Below, one piece after another: positions 1 through 6,238 of a stretch of DNA of 7,992 bases (within the stretch, counting starts at the first letter, position 1; each line of letters begins with the position of its first letter). The notes under the pieces were generated by a model. The model did not search any database, was not told the DNA's origin, and was given only the letters and a program-made list of their open reading frames with translations. This stretch comes from JASGCK01 sp031430035 (lineage in GTDB: Bacteria > Pseudomonadota > Gammaproteobacteria > Burkholderiales > Burkholderiaceae_C). A program made the position numbers and the translations under genes. The stretch spans positions 1-7,992 of the forward strand of contig JANPAS010000016.1 in assembly GCA_031430035.1 (NCBI GenBank), given 5' to 3'.

Positions 1-1
1 C

Positions 2-769
2 GGTCACACGGGCGAAGGCAAAGAGCTGGCGCTAGGCTTTGCCATCAATGGACTCGTCGATATTGCAAGCGATGGCATCACCCTGCCGCGCACCATGACC
101 AAGGGCGCGATGCGTGCTGGTGATGTGCTCATTCTCACCAAGCAAATGGGCACGGGCACGCTGTTTGCGGCGCTGCCAAAAGGCAAAGCGAAAGGGCGCT
201 GGATTGATGCGGCGCTGGCCTCGATGCAGCAGTCGAATCAAGCAGGAGCGGCATGCTTGCTGGCGTACGGCGCAACGGCATGTACCGACCTCACGGGCTT
301 TGGCTTACTCGGGCATTTGGTGGAGATGACCAAACCGTCGGGCGTGGATGCCGAAATCAACTTGGCGGCTTTGCCACTTCTAGACGGCGCGGAAGAGTGC
401 GTGCGTGCGGGTATCACCAGCTCGCTACAAAGCGCGAATGTGCGACTACGCCGTGCGATTAAAAACCAAGAGGCGTTTGTGAATCACCCACGCTATCCGC
501 TGATTTTTGATCCGCAAACGGCGGGTGGATTGCTGGCCAGTGTGCCGAAAGAGTCCGTACATGCTTGCGTGGCGGAGTTGAAGTCGCTTGGCTATACGCA
601 TACGGCGATCATTGGGCGCATCTTGCCGATGGGCGATGCGGTGGAAGCGATTACGCTGGCTGACAGCTCGAAGAAAACTGAAATGATGGTTTTATCTGGT
701 ACGGGCGGCTTGGCGGCTGGATTAGACGGAACAAGTAATCGTGCTATGTTTGATGCTATTGAAAAATAA
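2..769 (+). CDS. selD: Selenide, water dikinase (selenophosphate synthetase), 3' part only
   Basis: SelD makes selenophosphate from selenide and ATP, the selenium donor for selenocysteine and 2-selenouridine in tRNA. The reading frame is open from base 2, so the true start lies upstream; 255 residues are visible. Family hallmarks are a GHTGEGKELALG stretch at the left edge, DLTGFGLLGH (from base 287), and FDPQTAGGLL (from base 506), all of the C-terminal AIRS-like half. The catalytic Cys/Sec and Lys and the N-terminal ATP-binding part are off the window. The wording of the visible part (GTGTLFAA, KGRWIDAALASMQQSN) recalls the long form of SelD fused to an N-terminal NADH-dehydrogenase-like flavoprotein, but this cannot be confirmed here. 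After the usual SelD end near ITLAD there is a tail of about 30 residues (SSKKTEMMVLSGTGG...) that I do not recognise. It is followed 12 nt later by the MaoC gene, so they are probably co-transcribed. Confidence 0.93.
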   Translation, partial: GHTGEGKELALGFAINGLVDIASDGITLPRTMTKGAMRAGDVLILTKQMGTGTLFAALPKGKAKGRWIDAALASMQQSNQAGAACLLAYGATACTDLTGFGLLGHLVEMTKPSGVDAEINLAALPLLDGAEECVRAGITSSLQSANVRLRRAIKNQEAFVNHPRYPLIFDPQTAGGLLASVPKESVHACVAELKSLGYTHTAIIGRILPMGDAVEAITLADSSKKTEMMVLSGTGGLAAGLDGTSNRAMFDAIEK

Positions 770-770
770 A

Positions 771-775
771 AGGAG
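771..775 (+). promoter_or_regulatory. Ribosome binding site of the MaoC-like gene
   Basis: AGGAG lies 6 nt before the ATG at 782 and just after the selD stop. It is the clearest Shine-Dalgarno sequence in the window. It fixes the start of the MaoC-like gene and supports translation of that gene from a selD read-through transcript. Confidence 0.85.
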
Positions 776-781
776 AAATAC

Positions 782-1243
782 ATGACTAAAAAAACTTTCG
801 AAAATCTGAGCGACCTCACGGCCTTCGTCGGCCAAGAGATTGCGGGCGGCGAGTGGATCACCATCACGCAAGAGCAGGTGAATATGTTTGCCGACGCCAC
901 GGGCGACCACCAATGGATTCACGTGAGTCCTGAACTGGCAGCTAAGGGGCCGTTTAAGACCACGATTGCGCATGGCTTTTTAACGCTGTCGCTCCTGCCC
1001 ACATTTTTTGAATCGAGCTTCTCGATTACCAACTCGCGCATGGGTGTGAACTATGGCTTGAACAAAGTGCGCTTCACCTCGCCCGTGCCCGTGGGCTCGC
1101 GCCTTCGTGCAGCGATGAAACTCTTGTCGCTAGATCCTATTGACAACAACGGCGTGCAGATGACTTGGCAGGTGACAGTTGAGCGCGAAGGTTCGGACAA
1201 GCCCGTGTGCATTGCGGAGAGCTTGGTGAGGCGTTATCCGTAA
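782..1243 (+). CDS. MaoC family dehydratase (NodN-like hot-dog protein)
   Basis: This 153-residue protein has the single hot-dog fold of MaoC-type (R)-specific enoyl-CoA hydratases, which add water reversibly to a 2-enoyl-CoA. The signature FADATGDHQWIH carries the expected catalytic pair Asp42 and His47. It is followed by the AHGFLTLSLLP helix (from residue 63) and by NKVRFTSPVPVGSRLR, the strand that closes the tunnel; all match the NodN branch of the family. The length is normal for a single-domain member. The start is set by AGGAG 6 nt upstream. It sits 12 nt after selD and 17 nt before the membrane-protein ORF, so all three could share a transcript, although no functional link between selenium metabolism and a CoA hydratase is evident. 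The acyl substrate cannot be inferred. An acyl-CoA dehydrogenase lies 1.2 kb downstream but in a separate transcription unit. Confidence 0.9.
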   Translation: MTKKTFENLSDLTAFVGQEIAGGEWITITQEQVNMFADATGDHQWIHVSPELAAKGPFKTTIAHGFLTLSLLPTFFESSFSITNSRMGVNYGLNKVRFTSPVPVGSRLRAAMKLLSLDPIDNNGVQMTWQVTVEREGSDKPVCIAESLVRRYP

Positions 1244-1260
1244 CGCTTGAAGTCAGGCGT

Positions 1261-1992
1261 ATGCCATCCCTTCACGCTCTCAGGCTCGGTTCGGGACTTG
1301 TCCTGTGGATCTATATCGCCACACATCTTTTGAATCACGCGCTGGGGTTGTGGTCACTAGCCGCCGCAGAGCAAGCCTTGCGCTTGGCGATTGTTGTTTG
1401 GCATAGCTGGCTGGGCACGCTGGTTTTGTATGGCGCGTTTGCCACGCATTTGACGCTGGCGTTGACGGGGCTTTATCAACGCCACACTTTGCGCTTGCCG
1501 CCGCAGGAGTTGCTACGCATTGCGTTTGGTCTTAGTTTTCCGCTTTTGCTCGTGGGGCATGCCATCACGACCCGTGTGGGCTACGAGTGGTACGGTCTTT
1601 TGCCAGAGTACCAGCGCGTGATTACGTCGCTCATTAGCTCGGGCAGCGAAGGGCGGCAAATTGCGCTGTTAGCGCCTGGTTGGTTGCACGGTTGCATGGG
1701 TTTGAATGTGGCGTTTAGACATCGCGGTTTTTACCAGCACTGGCGTTGGTTGTTCGTGACTTTGGCAATCGCCCTGCCACTGGCCAGTGCCGCAGGGTTT
1801 TTGTTGATGAATCAAGAGATCGCATTGCTTTTGCAAAACGCTGATTGGCAATACATGGCCGCTAAGCGCTTGTCTAAAGCCGATGCCGTGTCACTGGCAA
1901 ATTTGCGCGATCAAGTGCTGTACATCTATGGCGGTTTATTGCTAGCTGTGTTGATGGCACGAACTGTGCGCTGGGTTAGGACTAAGTCTTAA
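1261..1992 (+). CDS. Six-helix membrane protein like the N-terminal anchor of adenylate/guanylate cyclases, standing alone
   Basis: This is a 243-residue hydrophobic protein with about six membrane segments (roughly residues 9-31, 50-72, 84-106, 136-152, 163-183 and 219-236). The opening RLGSGLVLWIYIATHLLNHALG, the YGAFATHLTLALTGLYQRHTLR segment and the WLHGCMGLNV segment resemble, from memory, the membrane domain at the N-terminus of a group of proteobacterial cyclases that continue into a 2Fe-2S ferredoxin and a class III cyclase domain. Here the protein stops just after the last helix (WVRTKS). Histidines inside or at the edge of helices (His22, His26, His63, His100, His143) could bind haem, as in succinate-dehydrogenase cytochrome b folds; that is inference. 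A GTG at 1207 would add 18 residues inside the MaoC gene, but they are not membrane-like, so the ATG at 1261 is preferred despite a weak ribosome site. Its 3' end overlaps trmL by 11 nt. Confidence 0.7.
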   Translation: MPSLHALRLGSGLVLWIYIATHLLNHALGLWSLAAAEQALRLAIVVWHSWLGTLVLYGAFATHLTLALTGLYQRHTLRLPPQELLRIAFGLSFPLLLVGHAITTRVGYEWYGLLPEYQRVITSLISSGSEGRQIALLAPGWLHGCMGLNVAFRHRGFYQHWRWLFVTLAIALPLASAAGFLLMNQEIALLLQNADWQYMAAKRLSKADAVSLANLRDQVLYIYGGLLLAVLMARTVRWVRTKS

Positions 1993-2446
1993 ACCCGCAC
2001 TGCCGCCAAGCCTCAAACACCGTGACCGCGACGGCGTTGGATAAATTCAAACTGCGCTGTCCCTCCAGCATCGGTAATCTGAGACGCTGCTCGGGCGCAA
2101 ACGATTCGCGCAAATCAGCGGGCAAGCCTTGGGTCTCGGAGCCAAAGACAAACCAGTCACCAGCCTGAAAGCCACATTGGTAGGGGCTTGCAGAGCCTTT
2201 GGTCGTGAAGGCGAACATCCGCGTGGCCTCTGGGCTTGCCGTGCTCAGGAAGTCCAGCCAGCATGGGTAGCGGGCCACGTGTGCATATTCGTGATAGTCG
2301 AGTCCTGCACGTCGCATCTGCTTGTCGCTCATGTCAAAACCTAGCGGTTCAATCAGGTGCAGGCGCGAGCCCGTGTTAGCGCACAAACGGATGATGTTGC
2401 CCGTGTTGGGCGGGATTTCGGGGGTGACGAGGACGACGTTGAACAT
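1982..2446 (-). CDS. trmL: tRNA (cytidine(34)/uridine(34)-2'-O)-methyltransferase TrmL
   Basis: TrmL uses S-adenosylmethionine to 2'-O-methylate the wobble base of leucine tRNAs in the cytoplasm. The 154-residue length is that of a minimal SPOUT (trefoil-knot) methyltransferase. All three family motifs are present: NTGNIIRLCANTG (residues 14-26), FGSETQGLP (101-109) and RSLNLSNAVAVTVFEAWR (131-148), which form the knot and the cofactor pocket. The start MFNVVLVTPEIPPNTGN is the usual N-terminus of the family; no strong Shine-Dalgarno sequence precedes it. It is divergent from the acyl-CoA dehydrogenase across 46 nt and convergent with the membrane-protein gene, whose last codons it overlaps. 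It is a housekeeping gene whose neighbours say little about its role. Confidence 0.95.
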   Translation of the reverse strand: MFNVVLVTPEIPPNTGNIIRLCANTGSRLHLIEPLGFDMSDKQMRRAGLDYHEYAHVARYPCWLDFLSTASPEATRMFAFTTKGSASPYQCGFQAGDWFVFGSETQGLPADLRESFAPEQRLRLPMLEGQRSLNLSNAVAVTVFEAWRQCGFKT

Positions 2447-2492
2447 GATGTGATTGTCGCTTCTGCAAAGTTGAAACGATTAACATTCACGT
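2447..2492. promoter_or_regulatory. Divergent promoter region between trmL and the acyl-CoA dehydrogenase
   Basis: These 46 nt must hold both promoters or the 5' leaders. No strong -35/-10 pair stands out in either direction; TAACAT at 2481-2486 is a fair -10 match for the plus strand and would give an almost leaderless message. The 8-mer TTGAAACG at 2471-2478 is the same word that occurs twice upstream of the IclR gene, which makes it a possible shared operator. Confidence 0.45.
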
Positions 2493-3653
2493 ATGAACCA
2501 AGCCCCAGACCAATACCAAGACATTCGCGATGCCGTCCGCGATTTATGCGCCCAGTTTCCTGACGAATACCACCGCAAGATTGACGAGACTCGTGGCTAC
2601 CCCGAAGCCTTTGTGGATGCGTTGACCAAAGCGGGATGGATGGCGGCTTTGATTCCGCCCGAGTACGGCGGTTCGGGGCTGTCGATGGCCGAGGCTTCGG
2701 TCATCATGGAAGAGATCAATAAATCGGGCGGTAACTCGGGCGCATGCCACGGTCAGATGTATGTGATGAATGCAATTGTGCGCAGCGGCTCGAAGGCGCA
2801 AAAAGATTTTTACTTGCCCAAAATTGCCACAGGCGAGTTGCGTATTCAATCCATGGGCGTGACCGAACCCAGCACGGGCAGCGACACCACCAAGCTCAAA
2901 ACATCGGCGGTGCGCAAAGACGGGCGCTGGGTGATTAACGGGCAAAAGGTGTGGATTTCGCGCATTCAGCATTCGGATTTGATGATTTTGTTGGCGCGTA
3001 CCACGCCCCTCACAGAGGGGCAGAGAAAAACTGATGGGCTGTCGTGCTTTTTGGTAGATTTGAAAACGGCGATTGGCAATGGATTGACTGTCCGCCCAAT
3101 TTTGAACATGGTCAATCACGAAACGAACGAGCTCTTTTTTGATAACTTAGAAATTCCTGAAGAAAACTTACTCGGCGAGGAAGGCAAGGGTTTTAAAACG
3201 ATTTTGGATGGCCTGAACGCCGAGCGCACACTCATCGCTGCCGAGTGCATTGGTGACGGCTACTGGTTTATTGACCGCGCCGCCAAATACGCCAACGAGC
3301 GCGTGGTGTTTGGCCGCCCGATTGGACAAAACCAAGGCGTGCAGTTCCCGATTGCTGACGCCTACATCGAGCTAGAAGCCGCAAACCTGATGCGCTGGAA
3401 GGCCTGCCAAAAAATTGATGCACATGAAAACGCAGGGGCAGAAGCGAATATGGCGAAATACCTAGCTGCTAAAGCCAGCTGGGAAGCTGCCAACGTGTGC
3501 CTGCAAACCCACGGTGGCTTTGGCTTTGCGTGCGAATACGATATCGAGCGCAAGTTCCGCGAGACGCGGTTGTATCAAGTCGCACCAATCTCTACCAATA
3601 TGATTTTTAGTTATGTGGCAGAGCACGTGCTGGGCTTGCCGAGGTCGTTTTAG
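2493..3653 (+). CDS. Acyl-CoA dehydrogenase, with catalytic Glu at the isovaleryl/long-chain-type position
   Basis: This is an FAD-dependent acyl-CoA dehydrogenase of 386 residues, the usual length, which oxidises an acyl-CoA to the 2-enoyl-CoA and passes electrons to ETF. It shows the N-terminal helical domain (LIPPEYGGSGLSMAEA, 53-68), the flavin/substrate strand region (MGVTEPSTGSD, 121-131; INGQKVWIS, 148-156), and the C-terminal helical domain (ERVVFGRPIGQNQGVQF, 269-285; LQTHGGFGFACEYDIERKFRE, from 337). Where most members have the catalytic Glu in a YEGT/S motif, this one reads YQVAPIS, with proline at 365 in its place. Glu244 in GLNAERTLIAAE matches the alternative catalytic position used by isovaleryl-CoA and long-chain dehydrogenases, so it is probably active with a shifted base. 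The substrate is unknown. It stands alone, divergent from trmL and 14 nt from the convergent binding-protein gene. The ATG is chosen because the protein begins with a normal N-terminal helix; no clear ribosome site is present. Confidence 0.92.
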   Translation: MNQAPDQYQDIRDAVRDLCAQFPDEYHRKIDETRGYPEAFVDALTKAGWMAALIPPEYGGSGLSMAEASVIMEEINKSGGNSGACHGQMYVMNAIVRSGSKAQKDFYLPKIATGELRIQSMGVTEPSTGSDTTKLKTSAVRKDGRWVINGQKVWISRIQHSDLMILLARTTPLTEGQRKTDGLSCFLVDLKTAIGNGLTVRPILNMVNHETNELFFDNLEIPEENLLGEEGKGFKTILDGLNAERTLIAAECIGDGYWFIDRAAKYANERVVFGRPIGQNQGVQFPIADAYIELEAANLMRWKACQKIDAHENAGAEANMAKYLAAKASWEAANVCLQTHGGFGFACEYDIERKFRETRLYQVAPISTNMIFSYVAEHVLGLPRSF

Positions 3654-3667
3654 GCATAAATTAGGCG

Positions 3668-4627
3668 CTATTCCTTCGGAGCACCCGAGCTCTTCACAAT
3701 GCCTTCATAACGTTTGATTTCAGAGATTGCAAACTTCGCAAATTCATCCGATGTGCCGCCCGATATTTCTGCACCAATGCCTTCTAGCTTGGCGCGAATA
3801 TCGGGATTTTTCAGAAGCGTATTGATCGCACCATTGAGCTTTGCAACCACGGCTGGCGGTGCACCCGCTGGCAGCATCACACCATACCAAGCGGATGCCA
3901 ACATGGGCGTGCCTGCTTCGGCAAATGTGGGCACGTTTGGCAAGGCCGCTAGGCGCTTGCTGCTGGCGACTGCCAAGGGCTTGAGCAAGCCGCCTTTGAT
4001 GGAACCCAAGGAGCCTGTGTCAATCATCATGTCGATATGTCCCGCAATCAAATCCTGCGCCGCAGGGCCGCTGCCTTTGTAGGGCACGTGTTTGATGTCC
4101 AGCTGGGCGCTGGTTTTAAACTGCGCACCCGCCAAGTGCTGCGAGCTACCAATGCCTGCCGAGCCATAGGTGTATTTGTCGGGAGATTTTTTTGCGTCCG
4201 CAATCACGTCTTTAAGATTCGTCCACGGTGACTTGGCAGGCACGACCATCACATTGGGGATGGCGAGCAAATTGATGACGGCCGTGAAGTCTTTGGCAGG
4301 ATCAAAACCTTGCTTGGCAAAAAGGTGTGGACCTGCAGCATTGGTGGAACTGGTGGCCAAGAGTAGCGTGTAGCCATCGGGCTTTTCTTTGGCAACAAGA
4401 GCCGTGCCAATGTTGCCGCCCGCGCCGCCTTTGTTGTCCACCACCACAGCCACACCAAGAGCTTGCGAGAGTGGCTGAGCCAACACACGAGCGACTTGAT
4501 CCGTTGCGCCGCCCGCAGGCCATGGCACGACGAAGCGGATGGTTTGAGTGGGGTAGGTTTGCGCGGCGCTACCGCCTACGCTGAAGGCTAGGAATAGTCC
4601 TACTGTTGCAATAAGTTTCGTCTTCAT
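3668..4627 (-). CDS. Bug/TctC family tripartite tricarboxylate transporter substrate-binding protein
   Basis: This is a periplasmic solute-binding protein of the Bug (TctC) family, which captures carboxylic acids and related anions for a TctAB-type membrane transporter. It has 319 residues from the ATG at 4627, the normal length. A Sec signal peptide is evident: MKTK, a hydrophobic stretch (residues 5-18), then GGSAA with likely cleavage after Ala22. The mature protein begins QTYPTQTIRFVVPWPAGGATD, the standard first strand and ligand loop, followed by NKGGAGGNIG, KPDGYTLLLA, VPYKGSGPAAQDLIAGHIDM and PLAVASSKR, all family hallmarks. An in-frame ATG at 4657 would add ten residues before the signal peptide; the Shine-Dalgarno sequence at 4635-4638 argues for 4627. 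The gene starts one base after the stop of RraA-like gene 1, so they form an operon and the ligand is likely related to that enzyme's substrate. No tctA/tctB membrane genes are in the window, which is common for Bug proteins. Confidence 0.95.
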   Translation of the reverse strand: MKTKLIATVGLFLAFSVGGSAAQTYPTQTIRFVVPWPAGGATDQVARVLAQPLSQALGVAVVVDNKGGAGGNIGTALVAKEKPDGYTLLLATSSTNAAGPHLFAKQGFDPAKDFTAVINLLAIPNVMVVPAKSPWTNLKDVIADAKKSPDKYTYGSAGIGSSQHLAGAQFKTSAQLDIKHVPYKGSGPAAQDLIAGHIDMMIDTGSLGSIKGGLLKPLAVASSKRLAALPNVPTFAEAGTPMLASAWYGVMLPAGAPPAVVAKLNGAINTLLKNPDIRAKLEGIGAEISGGTSDEFAKFAISEIKRYEGIVKSSGAPKE

Positions 4628-4628
4628 A

Positions 4629-5249
4629 CTAGAGTCCTTTTTGTTTGAGAATGACATCCACCCACGCGCCCGAGTAAGTACCAGCGCGAATAGCGGCTAA
4701 GGTTTCTTGTTCAACAAGAATTTTGTCTGCTGCTTTGGCTGCTACTTCCGCAGCAAGACTGACAGGCACGGCAACGACACCGTCTGAGTCGCCCACCATG
4801 ATGTCGCCAGGATTGACGAGCATGCCGCCCACCGTTACAGGGACGTTGATGGCGCCAGGACCTTCTTTGTACGGTCCGCGCAGACTGATGCCACGAGCCC
4901 AGCAGGGGAAACCCAGCGCTTCGAAGGCATCGATATCACGCACAGCGCCATCAATCACAAAACCAATCGCCCCGCGCACATGCGCTGTTGTCATCATGAT
5001 CTCGCCCACCAATGCGCGCGTCACGTCCGCCTCGCCATCAACGACGAGCACATCGCCAGCTTTCAGCATTTCCAAAGCTTTGTGGATGAGCAAGTTGTCG
5101 CCCGCCCGAACCCGCACAGTGACGGCATTGCCGCAGATGCTGACTGTGGATCGATTGATAGGGTGCAAACCCGTTGTACCAACCAAGCGGTCGCCCATTA
5201 CGTCGCTGATGATGGAAGAGGGTATGCCTTGCAGTAATTGAATTGACAT
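4629..5249 (-). CDS. RraA family protein 1 (HMG/CHA aldolase-like)
   Basis: This protein is related to RraA and to the class II 4-hydroxy-4-methyl-2-oxoglutarate / 4-carboxy-4-hydroxy-2-oxoadipate aldolases, metal-dependent enzymes that cleave or beta-decarboxylate keto diacids. It has 206 residues from the chosen start. Conserved parts are SSIISDVMGDR (11-21), VRAGDNLLIHKALE (47-60), GDVLVVDGEAD (65-75), and the active-site DGAVRD with Arg104 and Asp105, where Arg binds substrate and Asp holds the metal. The C-terminal PGDIMVGDSDGVVAVP is also typical. The presence of DGAVRD favours an enzyme over the RNase E regulator role of E. coli RraA. In-frame ATGs at 5282 and 5294 would add 11 or 15 polar residues (MQIKMNTIDHKRKF) unlike the family; a weak purine stretch (AGAAAG) 5 nt before 5249 and the predicted promoter support the shorter form. 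It is the first gene of an operon with the TctC-type gene and is divergent from a LysR regulator. Confidence 0.88.
   Translation of the reverse strand: MSIQLLQGIPSSIISDVMGDRLVGTTGLHPINRSTVSICGNAVTVRVRAGDNLLIHKALEMLKAGDVLVVDGEADVTRALVGEIMMTTAHVRGAIGFVIDGAVRDIDAFEALGFPCWARGISLRGPYKEGPGAINVPVTVGGMLVNPGDIMVGDSDGVVAVPVSLAAEVAAKAADKILVEQETLAAIRAGTYSGAWVDVILKQKGL
4635..4638 (-). promoter_or_regulatory. Ribosome binding site of the TctC-type gene
   Basis: AGGA (within AAAAAGGACT on the minus strand) lies 7 nt before the ATG at 4627, inside the last codons of RraA-like gene 1. It decides between the starts at 4627 and 4657 and agrees with the signal peptide beginning at MKTK. Confidence 0.8.
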
Positions 5250-5329
5250 GCTGAACTTTCTTTTGTGGTCGATTGTGTTCATTTTTATCTGCATAAAATA
5301 GCCGTTTTATCAACATATATTCAAAAAAT
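5250..5329. promoter_or_regulatory. Divergent promoter region of RraA-like gene 1 and the LysR gene
   Basis: This 80-nt AT-rich gap is the classic layout for a LysR-type regulator and its target. On the minus strand, TTGATA (5308-5313) and AGATAA (5285-5290) with a 17-nt spacer form a moderate promoter, giving a start near 5278 and a leader of about 30 nt to the ATG at 5249. On the plus strand, TATATT (5316-5321) is a good -10 for the LysR gene but lies only 8 nt before its ATG, implying a leaderless or nearly leaderless mRNA; no -35 match or ribosome site is seen for it. Confidence 0.55.
5293..5310. repeat. Inverted repeat ATAAAA-N6-TTTTAT, candidate operator
   Basis: There are perfect 6-bp arms at 5293-5298 and 5305-5310. 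The repeat fills the spacer of the predicted minus-strand promoter and touches its -35 box, so a protein bound here would affect transcription of RraA-like gene 1. The even spacing does not fit the LysR-type T-N11-A rule, so it may be a second kind of site or chance in AT-rich DNA. Confidence 0.35.
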
Positions 5330-5331
5330 AT
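5317..5331. promoter_or_regulatory. Candidate LysR-type box ATATT-N5-AATAT
   Basis: This is a perfect 15-bp dyad with 5-bp arms whose inner T (5318) and A (5330) are separated by 11 bases, the T-N11-A pattern known for LysR-type regulators. It covers the presumed -10 and the start codon of the LysR gene, a position suited to negative autoregulation. The region is AT-rich, so chance occurrence is possible. Confidence 0.5.
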
Positions 5332-6238
5332 GAACTTAAAGCAAGTCCGTTATTTTTGTGAAGTGATCGATGGCGGCACTTTGTCGCGTGCTGCGGAGCG
5401 ACTCTGCGTGGCACCAACTGCCATTAGCATGCAGATTGCACAGCTTGAGGGAGCGCTTGATGGCGCGCTCTTTGACCGTAGCGTGAAGCCAATGGTGCTC
5501 ACCACGCTGGGGCAGTTTTTCCTACCTAGAGCGCGCGAATGGCTAGCCCAAGGCGCGCAGTTAGAGCGATTGACAAAGGATGTTGCCATAGGCAAAACGG
5601 GCTGGCTAGGAATTGGCTTTGTCCGCTCGCTGATGTACTCCATCGTGCCCAAGGCGGTACGTCTCTTTCGGGCGCAGCATCCAGATGTCAAGCTTGAACT
5701 AGTGGAGTTACTTTCAGAAGAGCAGCCTGAGCAACTCCGCTCTGGCAGGATTCATATTGGGCTCTCACGGCATACGCAGATTGAAGCGCCCCCCAGCGAT
5801 TTCCGCTATCAACTCTTGTTTGAGGATCCATTTGTTGCGGCTGTTCCAGCCCAGCACGCGCTGGCGCAAAAAGGCAAAGCAAGCTTGAAGTCGCTGTCCG
5901 CGCTACCTTTGATTGTGTTCCCCAAAAACCCGTCTAGTTCTTTTGCGGCGCACGTCGTCTCCATGGTGAATGCTGCGGGTATAGAGCCGCGCATCGGCAA
6001 CGAGGCTATTGAGATTCATACTGCGCTGGGACTTGTGGCTGCGGGAATGGGTTACTCGATCATGGGCGCGTCCGTTGCCGACCGAGGGCCGCATGATGTG
6101 GCGTTTTTAGAAGTGCCTGAACTTCGCGCCACCACGCGGGTGGTGGCCGTGACACGCATTCAGGAATCAGCGCCGCTGGTGGCATCGATGCTCAGCATTT
6201 TGGAAAACTCACGCATTAGGGGTGCCAAGTCGCCTTGA
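5330..6238 (+). CDS. LysR-type transcriptional regulator
   Basis: This 302-residue protein has the usual LysR-type length and order: an N-terminal winged helix-turn-helix (MNLKQVRYFCEVIDGGTLSRAAERL, with recognition helix around APTAISMQIAQLE, residues 28-40), a linker helix rich in Gln and Leu (to about 88), and a two-lobed effector domain from about residue 92 (GWLGIGFVRS) onward with the HPDVKLELVELLSEEQPEQL stretch typical of regulators of organic-acid and aromatic catabolism. It is divergent from the RraA-like 1/TctC operon, its most probable target; effectors are usually pathway intermediates, but the ligand is unknown. No Shine-Dalgarno sequence precedes the ATG and a -10-like TATATT lies 8 nt upstream, so the message may be leaderless. 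Its last 23 nt overlap the 3' end of the convergent IclR gene. Confidence 0.95.
   Translation: MNLKQVRYFCEVIDGGTLSRAAERLCVAPTAISMQIAQLEGALDGALFDRSVKPMVLTTLGQFFLPRAREWLAQGAQLERLTKDVAIGKTGWLGIGFVRSLMYSIVPKAVRLFRAQHPDVKLELVELLSEEQPEQLRSGRIHIGLSRHTQIEAPPSDFRYQLLFEDPFVAAVPAQHALAQKGKASLKSLSALPLIVFPKNPSSSFAAHVVSMVNAAGIEPRIGNEAIEIHTALGLVAAGMGYSIMGASVADRGPHDVAFLEVPELRATTRVVAVTRIQESAPLVASMLSILENSRIRGAKSP

Noticed and set aside
1207..1260. GTG start at 1207 for the membrane protein
   Set aside because: The 18 extra residues lie inside the MaoC gene and look unlike the start of the membrane domain; the ATG at 1261 begins right before the first helix.
3006..3020. CCCCTC-ACA-GAGGGG hairpin
   Set aside because: It lies inside the acyl-CoA dehydrogenase reading frame, encodes a normal loop (TTPLTEGQ), and has no T-run after it on the coding strand. 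I see no reason to call it a terminator or mobile repeat.
2544..3119. 191-codon open frame on the minus strand inside the acyl-CoA dehydrogenase gene
   Set aside because: Its translation is rich in Arg, His and Gln with no recognisable domain, and the plus-strand protein is a clear full-length family member.
4628..4657. Upstream ATG at 4657 for the TctC-type gene
   Set aside because: It would place ten polar residues before the signal peptide; the ribosome site at 4635-4638 fits the start at 4627.
4723..5241. 172-codon open frame on the plus strand opposite RraA-like gene 1
   Set aside because: It is a low-complexity Ser/Thr/Pro/Ala translation, a typical antisense shadow of a GC-biased gene.
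4629..5249. True RraA, the RNase E inhibitor
   Set aside because: The DGAVRD active-site motif and the metabolic neighbours fit the aldolase/decarboxylase branch better than the regulatory protein of enterobacteria.
5250..5294. Longer N-terminus for RraA-like protein 1 from 5282 or 5294
   Set aside because: The added residues are unlike the family and overlap the predicted promoter; the start at 5249 is preferred, though the choice is not certain.
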